A program made the translations under genes and the position numbers. From Alphaproteobacteria bacterium (lineage in GTDB: Bacteria > Pseudomonadota > Alphaproteobacteria > Micropepsales > Micropepsaceae), in contig CANIHD010000013.1 in NCBI GenBank assembly GCA_947467345.1, forward strand, positions 21,305 to 85,304: DNA of 64,000 nt, in the 5' to 3' direction. Shown piece after piece: positions 46,673 through 56,560 of the stretch (the stretch's first letter is position 1; each line of letters opens with the position of its first letter). The notes under the pieces were generated by a model. That model ran no database searches. It was not told where the DNA came from and saw nothing but the letters and a program-made list of their open reading frames with translations.

Positions 46673-48181
46673 ATGCTTAGCCCCGTTGAACCGCGGCTCC
46701 ACACTGGCTGGGGGGCTTTCACCCGCAGCCTTTCGGGCCATGTGCTTCTGCTCACGATCCTGTTCGTGTTCGTGGGCATGGTCGTGATTTATGTCCCGGC
46801 GGTCGCGCGGCATCACCATCAATTGCTGGCCAACCGCGTCAGCATGGCGGAACTGGCGATCCTGCCGTTCACGGAGGCGCCGGGCGCGCAATTGTCGCAA
46901 TCCATACGAACGGAATTGCTGGAGCGGGTTGGCGTGCGCGCCATCGTGCTCACCGGCGGCGGTCAACATGAATTGATCCCCGTGGGGCAAGACCCACCGC
47001 GCATCGATGCCGTCTACAACGCTGGCGACACCGATATTTTCGAGCAGGCACGCGATGCCTTACGTTCGCTGCTCGCGCCGGCGGGCCGCATTGTGCGCAT
47101 CGACGCGACCAGCGATCTCGCCGAGAGCCGCGGAATTTTTGTCGTCGCCAGCGAAGATCCCATCCGTGCTGAACTGTTCGCCTTTTCACTGCGTTCATTG
47201 GGGCTAGGAATTGTGATCGCAGCGGTCGCGTCGCTGCTGATGTTCTTGACGCTCTACCGCATGGTGGTGCGCCCGATTAAGCGCGTCACCGAAGCCATGG
47301 TTGCGTTCCGCACCGATCCGGAAGATCCGGCGCGCATTCTTGAGCCGTCACGGCGCGGTGATGAAATCGGCATTGCCGAACGCGAATTGGCGACGATGCA
47401 GCGCGAGATTTACGGCTTCTTGCAGCAGAAATCGCGTCTGGCATTGCTGGGCACGGCGGCGGCGAAAATCCAGCACGACGTGCGCAATATTCTGACCAGC
47501 GCACAGCTGGCGTCCGACAGCATTGCATCGAGTCAGGATCCGGCAATTCGCCATGTCACGCCGCGTCTTGTCGATGCGCTCGACCGCGCGGTCGCGCTCG
47601 CCACGAACACGCTGCAATACGGCAAGGCCGACGAGAAGCCGCCGGTGCGCCGCCGCGTTTTGCTGGCGCCGGTGATTGCGGAGGTGAAGGAATCGACCAT
47701 TCCAGAGAGCGGCGATGTGCAATTCGAAAGCCGCGTACCGGCAAATCTCGAGATCGATGCCGATCCCGCGCAATTGTTCCGCATCCTCTTAAATCTCGTG
47801 AAGAACGCACGCGAAGCATTGGAGGCCTTGCCTGCGAACGCACGTGCGCAAGGCAAATGTTTGACGGTTTCCGCCGAGCGCCAGGGCGATTGCGTCAGCA
47901 TACTTGTCAGCGATAACGGCCCCGGCGTGCCGCCGAAAATTCGCGAGCGTCTGTTCTTGCCATTCGCCGGAACGGCGCGGCACGGCAGCACGGGGCTGGG
48001 ACTGGCCATCGCCCGTGAATTGGCGAAGGCCCATGGCGGCGGGCTTCATCTGGTGGCATCGGACGCAACCGGAACGGAATTTCGCGTCACCATCCCCGAC
48101 CGCAAAACGCTTCAGGGCCGCGTAGTGGCCGCTCCGCCGCCGGGAGAAACCGCGAAAGCGGCCGGCGCTTCGCCGCGTTGA
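46673..48181 (+). CDS. Orphan sensor histidine kinase
   Basis: The 502-residue kinase has two membrane helices (about 22-43 and 170-193), a periplasmic domain, a HAMP linker (RMVVRPIKRVTEAMVAFR), a His box around residue 268 (KIQHDVRNILTSAQLASDS), an N box (LLNLVKNAREALEALP), and the G boxes DNGPGVPP and GSTGLGLAIARELAK. The H-box KIQHDVRN differs from the classical SHELRTP type. No response regulator gene is adjacent. The start is uncertain; earlier in-frame ATGs exist but have no better site. Its last 70 bp overlap the end of the convergent glycosyltransferase gene. Confidence 0.85.
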   Translation: MLSPVEPRLHTGWGAFTRSLSGHVLLLTILFVFVGMVVIYVPAVARHHHQLLANRVSMAELAILPFTEAPGAQLSQSIRTELLERVGVRAIVLTGGGQHELIPVGQDPPRIDAVYNAGDTDIFEQARDALRSLLAPAGRIVRIDATSDLAESRGIFVVASEDPIRAELFAFSLRSLGLGIVIAAVASLLMFLTLYRMVVRPIKRVTEAMVAFRTDPEDPARILEPSRRGDEIGIAERELATMQREIYGFLQQKSRLALLGTAAAKIQHDVRNILTSAQLASDSIASSQDPAIRHVTPRLVDALDRAVALATNTLQYGKADEKPPVRRRVLLAPVIAEVKESTIPESGDVQFESRVPANLEIDADPAQLFRILLNLVKNAREALEALPANARAQGKCLTVSAERQGDCVSILVSDNGPGVPPKIRERLFLPFAGTARHGSTGLGLAIARELAKAHGGGLHLVASDATGTEFRVTIPDRKTLQGRVVAAPPPGETAKAAGASPR

Positions 48182-50121
48182 CTGCGCGCCCACATCTCTT
48201 CGTAGGCCGCTTCCAGATTCCGACAGAAAAGCTGCGTGTCGAACAGCGTGGAGCTTTCTCTGTTCGCCACTAACTTGGCGCGTAATGCTGCAAGGGATGC
48301 GGGATCTTTCGCCAGCCGTATCGCTTCACTCTCGAAGGCCGCACGCGACGGCGCGATCAGCTCCGGCAGATTCATCGCGGTGAGAAGGCTGGAAGCCACA
48401 CGGCCCGCATAGGTGTGTCCCGGAAATGTAAGAATAGGAACGCCGGCCCATAGCGCATCGCTGGCGGTGGTGTGGGCGTTGTAAGGCGAGGTGTCGAGAA
48501 AGAGATCGGCCAACCGCATACGCGCGAGATATTCCTCCGGAGTGCCGACAAGTTTGCCAAACACGATGCGGTCGGGATGGACGCCGCGTGAAGCCGCCTC
48601 GCGTTTGAGGTTGCGCACCTCCGCGCCGTTATATTCGGGAAGCCAAAGCACGCTGCCATCGACTGCGGCCACGATCCGCATCCAGCTGTCGAACATCTCG
48701 GGCAGAATCTTGGCGCTGTTGTTGAACGAGCAGAACACGAACCCTTCTTGCGGCAGGCCTTCGGCGGCGCGTGAATAGGGCTTGTCTGCGATGCGGCGGT
48801 TGCGATCGTTGGGCTGAAAGGAATTCGGCAACCAAACCACTTTTTCGCCGAATGCGGCGAAATCGAATTCCGGAATGACGATGCGGTCGGCCAAAATATA
48901 ATCGTTGAAGCCGCTTCCGGTGGTGCCGGGGTATCCGAGGAAATTCACCCGCACCGGCGCCGGATGGTGGGCGAAAATTGCGGTGCGGCAATTGCCGGTG
49001 AAGCCCATGAGATCGACAACAATGTCGATCTCGAGTTCTCGTAAAAGCGCCGCAACTTCTTTGTCCGTCTTTGCATCGACGTCGACGAAGCGGTCGAACG
49101 CCTTTTTCAGGCGGTTGCGCAACCCGTCGGAATGGTCCTCGTGGCCGAAGGCGATGGCAGTTGTTTCAAAGCGCGAACGGTCATGTGCTTCGAACACACC
49201 CGCCATTAGCCACGAGACGGCATGGGTACGAAAATCCTGCGATACATAGGCGATTCGTATTTTGTCGTGAGCGTAGCGTTCGCCCTGCCACAAAGGGGGC
49301 GTGTCTACTGCGTAGCGTTTAGACGTCCAATTTTGCGCGCAATTGCGCTGCTCTTCGAGCGAGTTCGAGAACAGGATGACGGCCAGCGGCGAGATAGCAT
49401 CTTTGCCTGCGGCAATGTCTTTGCCTATCTCGTTGCGGGTTTCATCGAACTTTTTCCAATCGCAGCACATCAGACGGCTGTAGAAAAGATTACCGCGCCC
49501 GTAATCGAGCTCGGGGTCGAGGCGCAAAGCGGTTTCCTGATCGGCGGCCGCGTTCTCGAAATCTTTGAGCTGCACAAAAGCTGCGGCGCGCGCGGTGTAG
49601 GTTTTCACATTGGGTGGCGCCAGCGACAGGGCCTTGTTGTAGGCCTCGATGGCTTGCGGCAGACGCCGCAGCAGCGTCAGCGCATCGCCGCGATTGTGCC
49701 AAGCCTGGGCATCGCGCGGCGTGCGCAAGATAACGGCGTCGAAACAGCGCAGCGCCTCGGCGCTGCGCGAAATCTTCAGAAGCGACGTACCCCGGTTGAA
49801 CAGCGCATCGGTGTACTCGGGCTTCAACGCCAGCGCGCGTTCGAAACAAGGCACGGCCTCTTCGTGCCGCTCCAGCTTTTGCAGCGCGCAGCCGCGATTG
49901 TAATAGGCGTCAGGCGAGCGGGAATCGATCTTGATGGCGTCGCCGATCATGCGCTCGGCGGTTTCGAACTCGTCCTTTTGGAAATGAACATAACCAAGCA
50001 GATACATCGCCTGAAAATGGCGCGGGCTGCTCTTGAGGATCTCGGTATAGAGACGGGCGGCTTCGGCAAGCTTGCCGGTTTGATGCGCGCGCATGGCGTC
50101 TTGCAGAAGGGCTTGGTTCAT
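48112..50121 (-). CDS. TPR-containing O-GlcNAc-transferase-like glycosyltransferase (copy 1)
   Basis: This 669-residue protein has about six N-terminal TPR units (for example EEAVPCFERALALKPEYTDALF), a linker, and a C-terminal GT41 domain. The donor-site parts are RIAYVSQDFRTHAVSWLMAG, VRVNFLGYPGTTGSGFNDYI, and LADLFLDTSPYNAHTTASDA. GT41 enzymes attach GlcNAc to Ser/Thr; bacterial members modify flagellins or surface proteins in some species. Its ATG overlaps the stop of copy 2 (ATGA). It is the last of three tandem paralogues. Confidence 0.85.
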   Translation of the reverse strand: MNQALLQDAMRAHQTGKLAEAARLYTEILKSSPRHFQAMYLLGYVHFQKDEFETAERMIGDAIKIDSRSPDAYYNRGCALQKLERHEEAVPCFERALALKPEYTDALFNRGTSLLKISRSAEALRCFDAVILRTPRDAQAWHNRGDALTLLRRLPQAIEAYNKALSLAPPNVKTYTARAAAFVQLKDFENAAADQETALRLDPELDYGRGNLFYSRLMCCDWKKFDETRNEIGKDIAAGKDAISPLAVILFSNSLEEQRNCAQNWTSKRYAVDTPPLWQGERYAHDKIRIAYVSQDFRTHAVSWLMAGVFEAHDRSRFETTAIAFGHEDHSDGLRNRLKKAFDRFVDVDAKTDKEVAALLRELEIDIVVDLMGFTGNCRTAIFAHHPAPVRVNFLGYPGTTGSGFNDYILADRIVIPEFDFAAFGEKVVWLPNSFQPNDRNRRIADKPYSRAAEGLPQEGFVFCSFNNSAKILPEMFDSWMRIVAAVDGSVLWLPEYNGAEVRNLKREAASRGVHPDRIVFGKLVGTPEEYLARMRLADLFLDTSPYNAHTTASDALWAGVPILTFPGHTYAGRVASSLLTAMNLPELIAPSRAAFESEAIRLAKDPASLAALRAKLVANRESSTLFDTQLFCRNLEAAYEEMWARSQRGEAPAAFAVSPGGGAATTRP

Positions 50122-52385
50122 GGTGCCACGGTGAAAGAGTCCGGCGAGTGCCCGCTTTGCGCGCGCTCCCACATCATTTTATAGGCCGTCTCCAAATATC
50201 GTGTGAAGCGCGGCGTGTCGAACAATGGCTGCGTTGTGCGGTCATGCGCAAGTTTTTGTTTGAGCGCCGTTAGAACCTCCGGGGTACGTGCGAGTGCGCA
50301 CGCGCGCAATTCGAAGCCCGCTTCGCTTTTCGTCACCATCTCCGGCAGACCCACGGCATTTAGCAGGCTAGCGGCGACGCGGCCCGCAAAGGACGTTCCA
50401 CGCAAGCTAAGCACCGGCACGCCGGCCCATAGCGCATCGCTGGCGGTGGTGTGTGCGTTGTAGGGCAGTGTATCCAGGAATAGATCGGCCAGGCTGAGCC
50501 GCGCCAGATGCGCTGACAATTCCGTACGCGGCGCGAAGAGAAGCCGGTTGCCGTCCACCCCGCGCGCCTCCGCTTCACGGCGCAGATTCCGCACCGCCGT
50601 ATCGCTTGCCTCCAACAGCCACAAGACGCTGCCGGGCGTAGCCGCCAGAATGCGCATCCAGAGGTCGAATGTCTCAGGCAGGATTTTATAATTGGCGTTG
50701 AAGCAGCAAAAGACAAAACCATCTTCCGGCAACCCCGCATCGTGACGCGATGGCGCGGGTCCTATGGCGCGCTTATTATCGTTGCATTGATAGCTGTGCG
50801 GCAGGGTGACGATTTTCTCGGTATAGAAGCGATGCTGTTCGGGTGGAATTACAGTTCGGTCCGCAATGACATAGTCCATGTACTCCGCGCCCGTCGTGCC
50901 GGGATAGCCGAGATAGGAAATTTGTACTGGGGCCGCGCGCATCGCGAAAGGCACGATGCGTCCGCCTTCGGTATAGCCTTTGAGATCGATAAGAATATCG
51001 ATTTCAACGTCGCGAATCCGGCGGGCCAAAGCTTCGTCGGATGCAAGTCGCACATCTTCGAAATGTTCGATGGCGCCTTGCATGCGCTTGCGAATATCGC
51101 TGCCGTCGTCGGGGCCGGAGGAAAAGGCGAAAATCTCGAATTGCGCGCGGTCATGGTGGTCGAACCCGCCCGCCATCAGATGGGCTGTGGCGTGGGCGTG
51201 GAAATCAGCGGAGACATAGCCCACGCGAATACGGTCGTGGGCATAGCGCTCGCCGCGCCATAGCGGCCCGAGGGACGGTTGGCCTTGGCGGCGCACCCAG
51301 AGCGAAGCGCATCGCATCTGCTCTTCGTCAGATTCGCAGATCGCCGCATTCTGCTGCGGGTTGAGAACATTCTTTCCCGCCGCCAGACCTTCGCTGATTT
51401 TGCGCCGATGCGTGGCCAAATCGTTCCAATCGCAGGATTGCAATTTGGACCAGACCAGCACCCCTCGCGCATATTCGAACTCGGGATCAGCGGCGAGAAC
51501 GAACGCACAGTCGCGCGCGGCTTCCTCGAAACGCCTTAGAAGCGTGAGTGTATTGCCGCGATTGTAATGCGCGGGGATGTGGCCGGGATCGAGCGCCAAC
51601 GCGGCGTCGAAGCTGGCGACAGAGTCGGACCAGTGGTTCATCTGCGACAGCGCAATGCCGCGATTGACCAGCGCATCGACATGCTGGGGCGTTGCGGCAA
51701 GCACCCGGTCGAAATCTTGAATGGCATTTGCATAGCGCCCCAGCGCCAGAAGGGCGTTGCCGCGCAGGAGAAATATGTCGGCGCGCCCAGGCTGCAGCGC
51801 CAAAGCGCGGTCATAGCTTACCACGGCCTCTTGCTGCCGGTTCAACTCTGCCAATGCCGCGCCGCGCTGCATATGCGCATCGGTGGATTTCGGATCGAGG
51901 GCAAGCGCGTGGTCATAGGCCGTGATCGCATCCTGAAACTGCCGCAGCGCCAGCATTGCCGTCCCGCGATTGCGGACCGCATCGGCAAAGCGTGGATCGA
52001 TAGCAAGGGCGCGGTCGAAACAGGCGAGGGCTTCATCGAAACGGCGCAGCTCCAGCAGCGATCCGCCGCGATTGCTCCAGACCGACGCGGATCTAGAATC
52101 GAGCCGAAGCGCATGATCATATTCATGAAGCGCCTCTTCATGTCGGCCCATTTGAGAGAATGCCACAGCGCGCGTGGCGCGGGCCGGCGCGAAGCTGGGA
52201 TCGGCGCGGGCGGCGGCTTCAAGGGCCGCAAGCGCGTCGTCGAAGGCGCCGCGCTGCATATGCGCAATGCCCATATAATGCTGCGCCTGTGCATTCGCGG
52301 GTTCGCGCCGCACGATGTCGGCATAGAGCCGCAATGCTTCGCTAAGTTGGCCGGCCTGATGAAGCCTGATCGCGTTCTGCAACAT
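50118..52385 (-). CDS. TPR-containing O-GlcNAc-transferase-like glycosyltransferase (copy 2)
   Basis: The 755-residue protein has about nine TPR units, more than its neighbours, with repeats such as DEALACFDRALAIDPRFADAV. The GT41 part shows RVGYVSADFHAHATAHLMAG, ISYLGYPGTTGAEYMDYV and LADLFLDTLPYNAHTTASDA. It has the same order and the same motif set as copies 1 and 3, so the three arose by duplication. Start 52385 lies 20 bp after copy 3's stop. The extra TPR units may give a different target range. Confidence 0.85.
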   Translation of the reverse strand: MLQNAIRLHQAGQLSEALRLYADIVRREPANAQAQHYMGIAHMQRGAFDDALAALEAAARADPSFAPARATRAVAFSQMGRHEEALHEYDHALRLDSRSASVWSNRGGSLLELRRFDEALACFDRALAIDPRFADAVRNRGTAMLALRQFQDAITAYDHALALDPKSTDAHMQRGAALAELNRQQEAVVSYDRALALQPGRADIFLLRGNALLALGRYANAIQDFDRVLAATPQHVDALVNRGIALSQMNHWSDSVASFDAALALDPGHIPAHYNRGNTLTLLRRFEEAARDCAFVLAADPEFEYARGVLVWSKLQSCDWNDLATHRRKISEGLAAGKNVLNPQQNAAICESDEEQMRCASLWVRRQGQPSLGPLWRGERYAHDRIRVGYVSADFHAHATAHLMAGGFDHHDRAQFEIFAFSSGPDDGSDIRKRMQGAIEHFEDVRLASDEALARRIRDVEIDILIDLKGYTEGGRIVPFAMRAAPVQISYLGYPGTTGAEYMDYVIADRTVIPPEQHRFYTEKIVTLPHSYQCNDNKRAIGPAPSRHDAGLPEDGFVFCCFNANYKILPETFDLWMRILAATPGSVLWLLEASDTAVRNLRREAEARGVDGNRLLFAPRTELSAHLARLSLADLFLDTLPYNAHTTASDALWAGVPVLSLRGTSFAGRVAASLLNAVGLPEMVTKSEAGFELRACALARTPEVLTALKQKLAHDRTTQPLFDTPRFTRYLETAYKMMWERAQSGHSPDSFTVAP

Positions 52386-52405
52386 GTCCGGCAATGGCGA
52401 GGGTC

Positions 52406-54580
52406 CTAAACCGAGAAATCGACGGGCGCTTCGCCCGCTTCCGACCGCAGCCACATGGTTCGGAATGCGGCCTCCAAGCTACGACAGGTGCGCGCCGTGT
52501 TGAACAGGCGATCGTTCCGCCATCCCGCAAGCTGCCGGCGCAATGCGCGCAAGGCGTCCCGGTCGCGGGCGAGATGCAGCGCCAACTCCTCGTATTCTTG
52601 GAGGCTATTTGGAGCCAGATCCTTCAGGCCGGCGGCTGTTACAAGGCTTGCCGCCACACGACCCGGGAAGGTAGAGCCTGGCGCCGCAAGCACGGGAACG
52701 CCCGCCCACAACGCGTCGCACGCGGTGGCATGTGCGCCGTAGGGGAGCGAATCGAGAAAGAGGTCGGCAAGACTCAGGCGCGCCAGATGCTGCTCAGTTG
52801 CATCGACAAAAGGCGCGAAGACGAGGCGCGAGGGGGCCACGCCAGCTTTTTCGGCTTCGTGTTTTAAATGATGGGTTGCGTCGGCGTTCAGGTGCGAAAG
52901 CCAAAACACACTGCCGTCCACCTCGCGCATCAGGCGCATCCATACGGCGAACATCGTGGGTGCCAATTTATACGCGCCGTTGAAACAGCAAAATACAAAG
53001 CCATTTTCCGGTAAGCCTGCCTCGCGACGCGATGGCGGCGGCGCTGGTTGCGCGCGCTTGTCGTCATTGGGGAAGAAAGAGTTGGGCAGGCGTGCGATTT
53101 TTTCACTGTAGAAGTCGCGATGCGCCGGCGGGATAACGACCGCGTCGCCGATAATATAGTCGATATAGGGAACGCCCATGGTGCCGGGATAGCCGAGATA
53201 ATTCACCTGCACCGGCGCAGGCCGATTGGCGAAGATGCCGGTGCGGTTTTCGCGCGTATACCCCATCAGATCGACAGCGATGTCGATCTCCATCGCGCGC
53301 AGCAGCTTTGCGATTTCAAAATCGCTCTTCGTCCGCACATCGAGGAATTTGTCGACGCCCTTTTCAAGGCGCGTGCGCAACGGGCTGCGATAGTCCGGCG
53401 TGAAGGAGACAGCGATGGTTTCGAAAGTGTCTCTGTCGTGTCCCTCGAAAATGCCTGCCATCTGAAACGCCACCGGATGGTCGCGGTAATCGGCGGAAAG
53501 ATAGGCAACGCGAATACGCTTGTGGCCGTAGCGTTCGCCTCGCCACAGAGCGGGCGCGGGCGGAAAGAGATATCCGCCCCATAATTGTGCGGCCCGTAAG
53601 GATTCCGCAGGATTTGTCGACACCGCCAGAAGCTCGAACGGCGAGGCGACATTGCGGCCAGCTTCTAGCTCGGCCGAGAGTTTCTTAACGTGCTCGTCCA
53701 GACCATTCCAGTCGCAGATCTGCAATTTAGAAAACACGGCGATGCCGCGCGCGAAGGGATAGTTCGGATCGATGGCAAGCGCTTTCTCCGCGTCGGTAAT
53801 CGCTTCCGCGTAACGCTTCAAAACCGAGTAAGCGTTGGCACGATTGTATAGTGTGTCCGCGCGATCCGGCGCGGCAGAAACGCTGCGTTCGAGATCGGGC
53901 AAAGCGTCGGCATAAAGATGCAAATCCGATAGCGCGCGGCCTCTCGCTTCGATCACATCGATGCGGTCCGGGGCAAGTGTAAGTGCTGCAGAATAGGACG
54001 CAACCGCCTCCTCAGCCCGCGACAATTGCACCAGAGCCGTGCCGCGATTGATGAGTGCATCGATCTGACGGGGATTGAGCGACAGCGCGCGCTCGTAATT
54101 GCCGATCGCGTCGGCGGGGCGCCCCATCAGCAGCTGCGCATTGCCGCGATTGTTCCAGGCGTCGGGAAATTCCGGCTTGCTGGCGATGGCTGCATCGTAA
54201 CTTGCTAAGGCTTCATTGTGCTGTTCCAGCGCCGAAAGCGCGGCGCCGCGATTATTGTGCGCTTCCGCGAGGCGCGGCGAGAGCACCAGCAAACGATCAT
54301 AGGCGGCAATGGCTTCATCCAGCCGCCCCATACGGTGCAGAAGCACGGCGTAAGAATAGGTCGCTTCCAGCGATTGCGGCCGGACGCGCAAAGCTTTGTT
54401 CAGTACGACGAGTGCCGCATCGAAACGTCCCGATTGGGCGTACAAATTTCCGAGCAGATAGAGCGCATCGAAATGGTTCGGTTCGGCGCGCAGTACTTCA
54501 TTATAGAGGCGCTCGGCCTCGGCAAGGCGCCCCTCGCGATGAAGACGATGGGCGTTTTGAATCGTCTGTGCGGTTTGCAT
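52406..54580 (-). CDS. TPR-containing O-GlcNAc-transferase-like glycosyltransferase (copy 3)
   Basis: The 724-residue protein has about seven TPR units and a GT41 domain. Its catalytic-region motifs are RVAYLSADYRDHPVAFQMAG, VNYLGYPGTMGVPYIDYI and LADLFLDSLPYGAHATACDA; the last differs from copies 1 and 2 (GAHATAC for NAHTTAS). It is first in the glycosyltransferase trio and lies 13 bp after the gamma-glutamyltransferase stop, so it is probably made from that operon. The acceptor protein is unknown. Confidence 0.85.
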   Translation of the reverse strand: MQTAQTIQNAHRLHREGRLAEAERLYNEVLRAEPNHFDALYLLGNLYAQSGRFDAALVVLNKALRVRPQSLEATYSYAVLLHRMGRLDEAIAAYDRLLVLSPRLAEAHNNRGAALSALEQHNEALASYDAAIASKPEFPDAWNNRGNAQLLMGRPADAIGNYERALSLNPRQIDALINRGTALVQLSRAEEAVASYSAALTLAPDRIDVIEARGRALSDLHLYADALPDLERSVSAAPDRADTLYNRANAYSVLKRYAEAITDAEKALAIDPNYPFARGIAVFSKLQICDWNGLDEHVKKLSAELEAGRNVASPFELLAVSTNPAESLRAAQLWGGYLFPPAPALWRGERYGHKRIRVAYLSADYRDHPVAFQMAGIFEGHDRDTFETIAVSFTPDYRSPLRTRLEKGVDKFLDVRTKSDFEIAKLLRAMEIDIAVDLMGYTRENRTGIFANRPAPVQVNYLGYPGTMGVPYIDYIIGDAVVIPPAHRDFYSEKIARLPNSFFPNDDKRAQPAPPPSRREAGLPENGFVFCCFNGAYKLAPTMFAVWMRLMREVDGSVFWLSHLNADATHHLKHEAEKAGVAPSRLVFAPFVDATEQHLARLSLADLFLDSLPYGAHATACDALWAGVPVLAAPGSTFPGRVAASLVTAAGLKDLAPNSLQEYEELALHLARDRDALRALRRQLAGWRNDRLFNTARTCRSLEAAFRTMWLRSEAGEAPVDFSV

Positions 54581-54593
54581 GGAGTGGCGGTGC

Positions 54594-56348
54594 TCAGTCG
54601 CCCCGCGCGACGCCTTCGCGTCTCGGATCGGCGCCGCCTTCGAAGCCACCTGGCACGCGTCGAATGCCGTTCACGCCGCTTTCGAATCCGTTGACGCGAA
54701 TTTGCTGGCCGAGAGCGGTCAGTTGGGGCGCGAGCGTCTCCAGCACCGTGCCCGATTCCACCACTGTGGCGCCGTTGGTGTTGATATGGCGCGGTTGCGC
54801 GCTCACTTCCCACATCGACAATTTCGCGTCGATCAATCCGATGATTGCCTGCGCCACATAGCCGATGATCTGCCGCCCGCCGGGCGAGCCGAGCGACGCG
54901 AAGAACCGCCCATCGGGCGAGAACACGATGGTGGGCGACATCGAACTCAAGGGGCGCTTGTTGGGCGCCGCCGCATTCGCCACCGGAAGATCGTTGGCGA
55001 CGGATTCGAATGCGAAATCGGTGAGCTGATTGTTGAGCACAAATCCGCCCGCCATGATTCCGGCGCCGAATGCCGCCTGCACCGACGTGGTCATGGAGAC
55101 AACTTGGCCTTGCTCGTCCGCCACCGACAAATGGCTGGTGCCGGCGGAATAATCGTTACGTTGCGGCGCGAAGCGCGATTGCCCGCGGCGCACCGGCGGA
55201 TTGCCAGCCGTTGCGGTTCCAAGCGAGCGCGACGGATCGATCTGACGCGAGCGGCCGGTGATGTAGAAACGGTCGAGCATCGCGGGCATTGGAATTTCGA
55301 CGAATTCAGGATCGCCTAGCCAGCGGTCGCGATCGGCATAGGCAAGTTTACTGGCCTCGGAAATCAGATGCACGCCGAGCGCGGTGCCGGCACGCAAATC
55401 GGCGGAGGGAAATCGCTCCAGCAGGCCAAGAATTTGCAGCACCGTAATCCCGCCCGATGACGAAGGCGGCATGCTGCAGATTCGGTAGGCGCGATAGGTG
55501 CCGCATAGAGGCGCCCGCTCCCGTGCGCGATACTCCGCGAGATCCGTGAGCGTGAATGGCACTGGATTGACCGGCGCGTTGCTAACCGCCTTTGCGATTT
55601 CTTCGGCGATGGCACCTTTGTAAAAGGCGTCCGGCCCCCCGGCTGCTATCTTGCGCAAAGAGTCGGCATAGGCGGGATTGCGTAACGTTTCGCCGGCCGC
55701 AACCACCGTGCCGTCGGCGTGAAAAAGATAGGCGCGCATATCCGGCATGGTCGGCAGGCGCGGCTGGCTCTCGGCGCCCGAGGAAAGGCGCGGCTGCACC
55801 ACAAAGCCGCGCTCGGCCAGCGCGATGGCCGGATCGAACAGGCGCGCCCACGGGAGCTTTCCGTGTTCTTTGTGCGCCATAGCGAGCATGGCGAGATTGC
55901 CCGGCACGCCCACGGGCAGGCCGCCATATTGAACATCGCGGAATGGCTTCGGTCCGCCATTACCCATGAACATGTCGGGAGTGGCGGAAGCGGGCGCCGT
56001 CTCGCGCCCGTCATAGGCGCGCACATTGGCGCCGTCGGCCACCATCATGAAGGAGCCGCCGCCTATGCCGGAGGATTGTGGCTCCACCAGTCCCAAGACC
56101 AGCTGGGCGGCGATGGCGGCGTCCACCGCCGAGCCCCCGGCGCGCAGCATGGTGAGGCCTGCGTCAGCCGCGTCGGGCTCCGCCGCGACAATCATATAGC
56201 GCTTGGCGATGGCGAATTGGGGTTGGGCGGTCTCAACCGGTGCGGGCGTGGGCGCCAGCAAGGCCTGCGCCCTTGCTGAATCTGTGGATGCGGCTCCGGC
56301 CAGAAGGCCAGCCGTCAGGACGAGGAAAGGGAGGCTCGAGCGACGCAT
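54594..56348 (-). CDS. ggt: Gamma-glutamyltransferase
   Basis: The 584-residue precursor has a signal peptide (about 1-27, ending ARAQALLA). The catalytic Thr of the small subunit is Thr404 in SAGTSHLSVADEQG, where autoproteolysis would split a large chain of 403 residues from a small one of 181. SSSGGITVLQILGLL and MSPTIVFSPDGRFF belong to the binding sites. It hydrolyses glutathione in the periplasm. The frame remains open upstream into the tRNA gene, but those residues are a tRNA artefact. Confidence 0.9.
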   Translation of the reverse strand: MRRSSLPFLVLTAGLLAGAASTDSARAQALLAPTPAPVETAQPQFAIAKRYMIVAAEPDAADAGLTMLRAGGSAVDAAIAAQLVLGLVEPQSSGIGGGSFMMVADGANVRAYDGRETAPASATPDMFMGNGGPKPFRDVQYGGLPVGVPGNLAMLAMAHKEHGKLPWARLFDPAIALAERGFVVQPRLSSGAESQPRLPTMPDMRAYLFHADGTVVAAGETLRNPAYADSLRKIAAGGPDAFYKGAIAEEIAKAVSNAPVNPVPFTLTDLAEYRARERAPLCGTYRAYRICSMPPSSSGGITVLQILGLLERFPSADLRAGTALGVHLISEASKLAYADRDRWLGDPEFVEIPMPAMLDRFYITGRSRQIDPSRSLGTATAGNPPVRRGQSRFAPQRNDYSAGTSHLSVADEQGQVVSMTTSVQAAFGAGIMAGGFVLNNQLTDFAFESVANDLPVANAAAPNKRPLSSMSPTIVFSPDGRFFASLGSPGGRQIIGYVAQAIIGLIDAKLSMWEVSAQPRHINTNGATVVESGTVLETLAPQLTALGQQIRVNGFESGVNGIRRVPGGFEGGADPRREGVARGD

Positions 56349-56430
56349 GGGCTTCAGGCTAGCGCACCCGCCGTACCCTGCCCAGGCCGGGCAGCGCGCG
56401 GGAGCATTTTCCAACAAAACTCTACGTCGA

Positions 56431-56451
56431 GCCCGCTTGCCAAGAGCGGGC
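56431..56451. repeat. Short palindrome upstream of tRNA-Arg
   Basis: GCCCGCT and AGCGGGC form a perfect 7-bp stem around TGCCAAG. The core resembles the REP-like palindrome at 11591. It overlaps a possible -35 (TTGCCA) of the tRNA gene. It lies in the ggt/tRNA gap and may instead be a repeat remnant. Confidence 0.35.
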
Positions 56452-56483
56452 CGCCTCACTAGGTTCGCGGCCCTTGACGAAAA

Positions 56484-56560
56484 GCGCCCGTAGCTCAGCT
56501 GGATAGAGCACCAGACTACGAATCTGGGGGTCAGGAGTTCGAATCTCTTCGGGCGCGCCA
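56484..56560 (+). tRNA. tRNA-Arg (ACG), integration site of the element
   Basis: The 77-nt gene folds into a cloverleaf: acceptor GCGCCCG with CGGGCGC, D-arm TAGCTCAGCTGGATAGAGCA, anticodon stem CCAGA/TCTGG with loop CTACGAA (anticodon ACG), T-arm AGGAGTTCGAATCTCTT, and encoded CCA. It is a common target for tyrosine integrases, and an integrase gene lies 1.2 kb downstream with only mobile sequence between. No second copy of its 3' end is seen in the window, so the right att site is outside. Confidence 0.93.

Noticed and set aside
56437..56465. Promoter for tRNA-Arg (TTGCCA, 17 bp, TAGGTT)
   Set aside because: Both hexamers are weak, the -35 lies inside a palindrome, and the distance to the tRNA is long; not safe to call.
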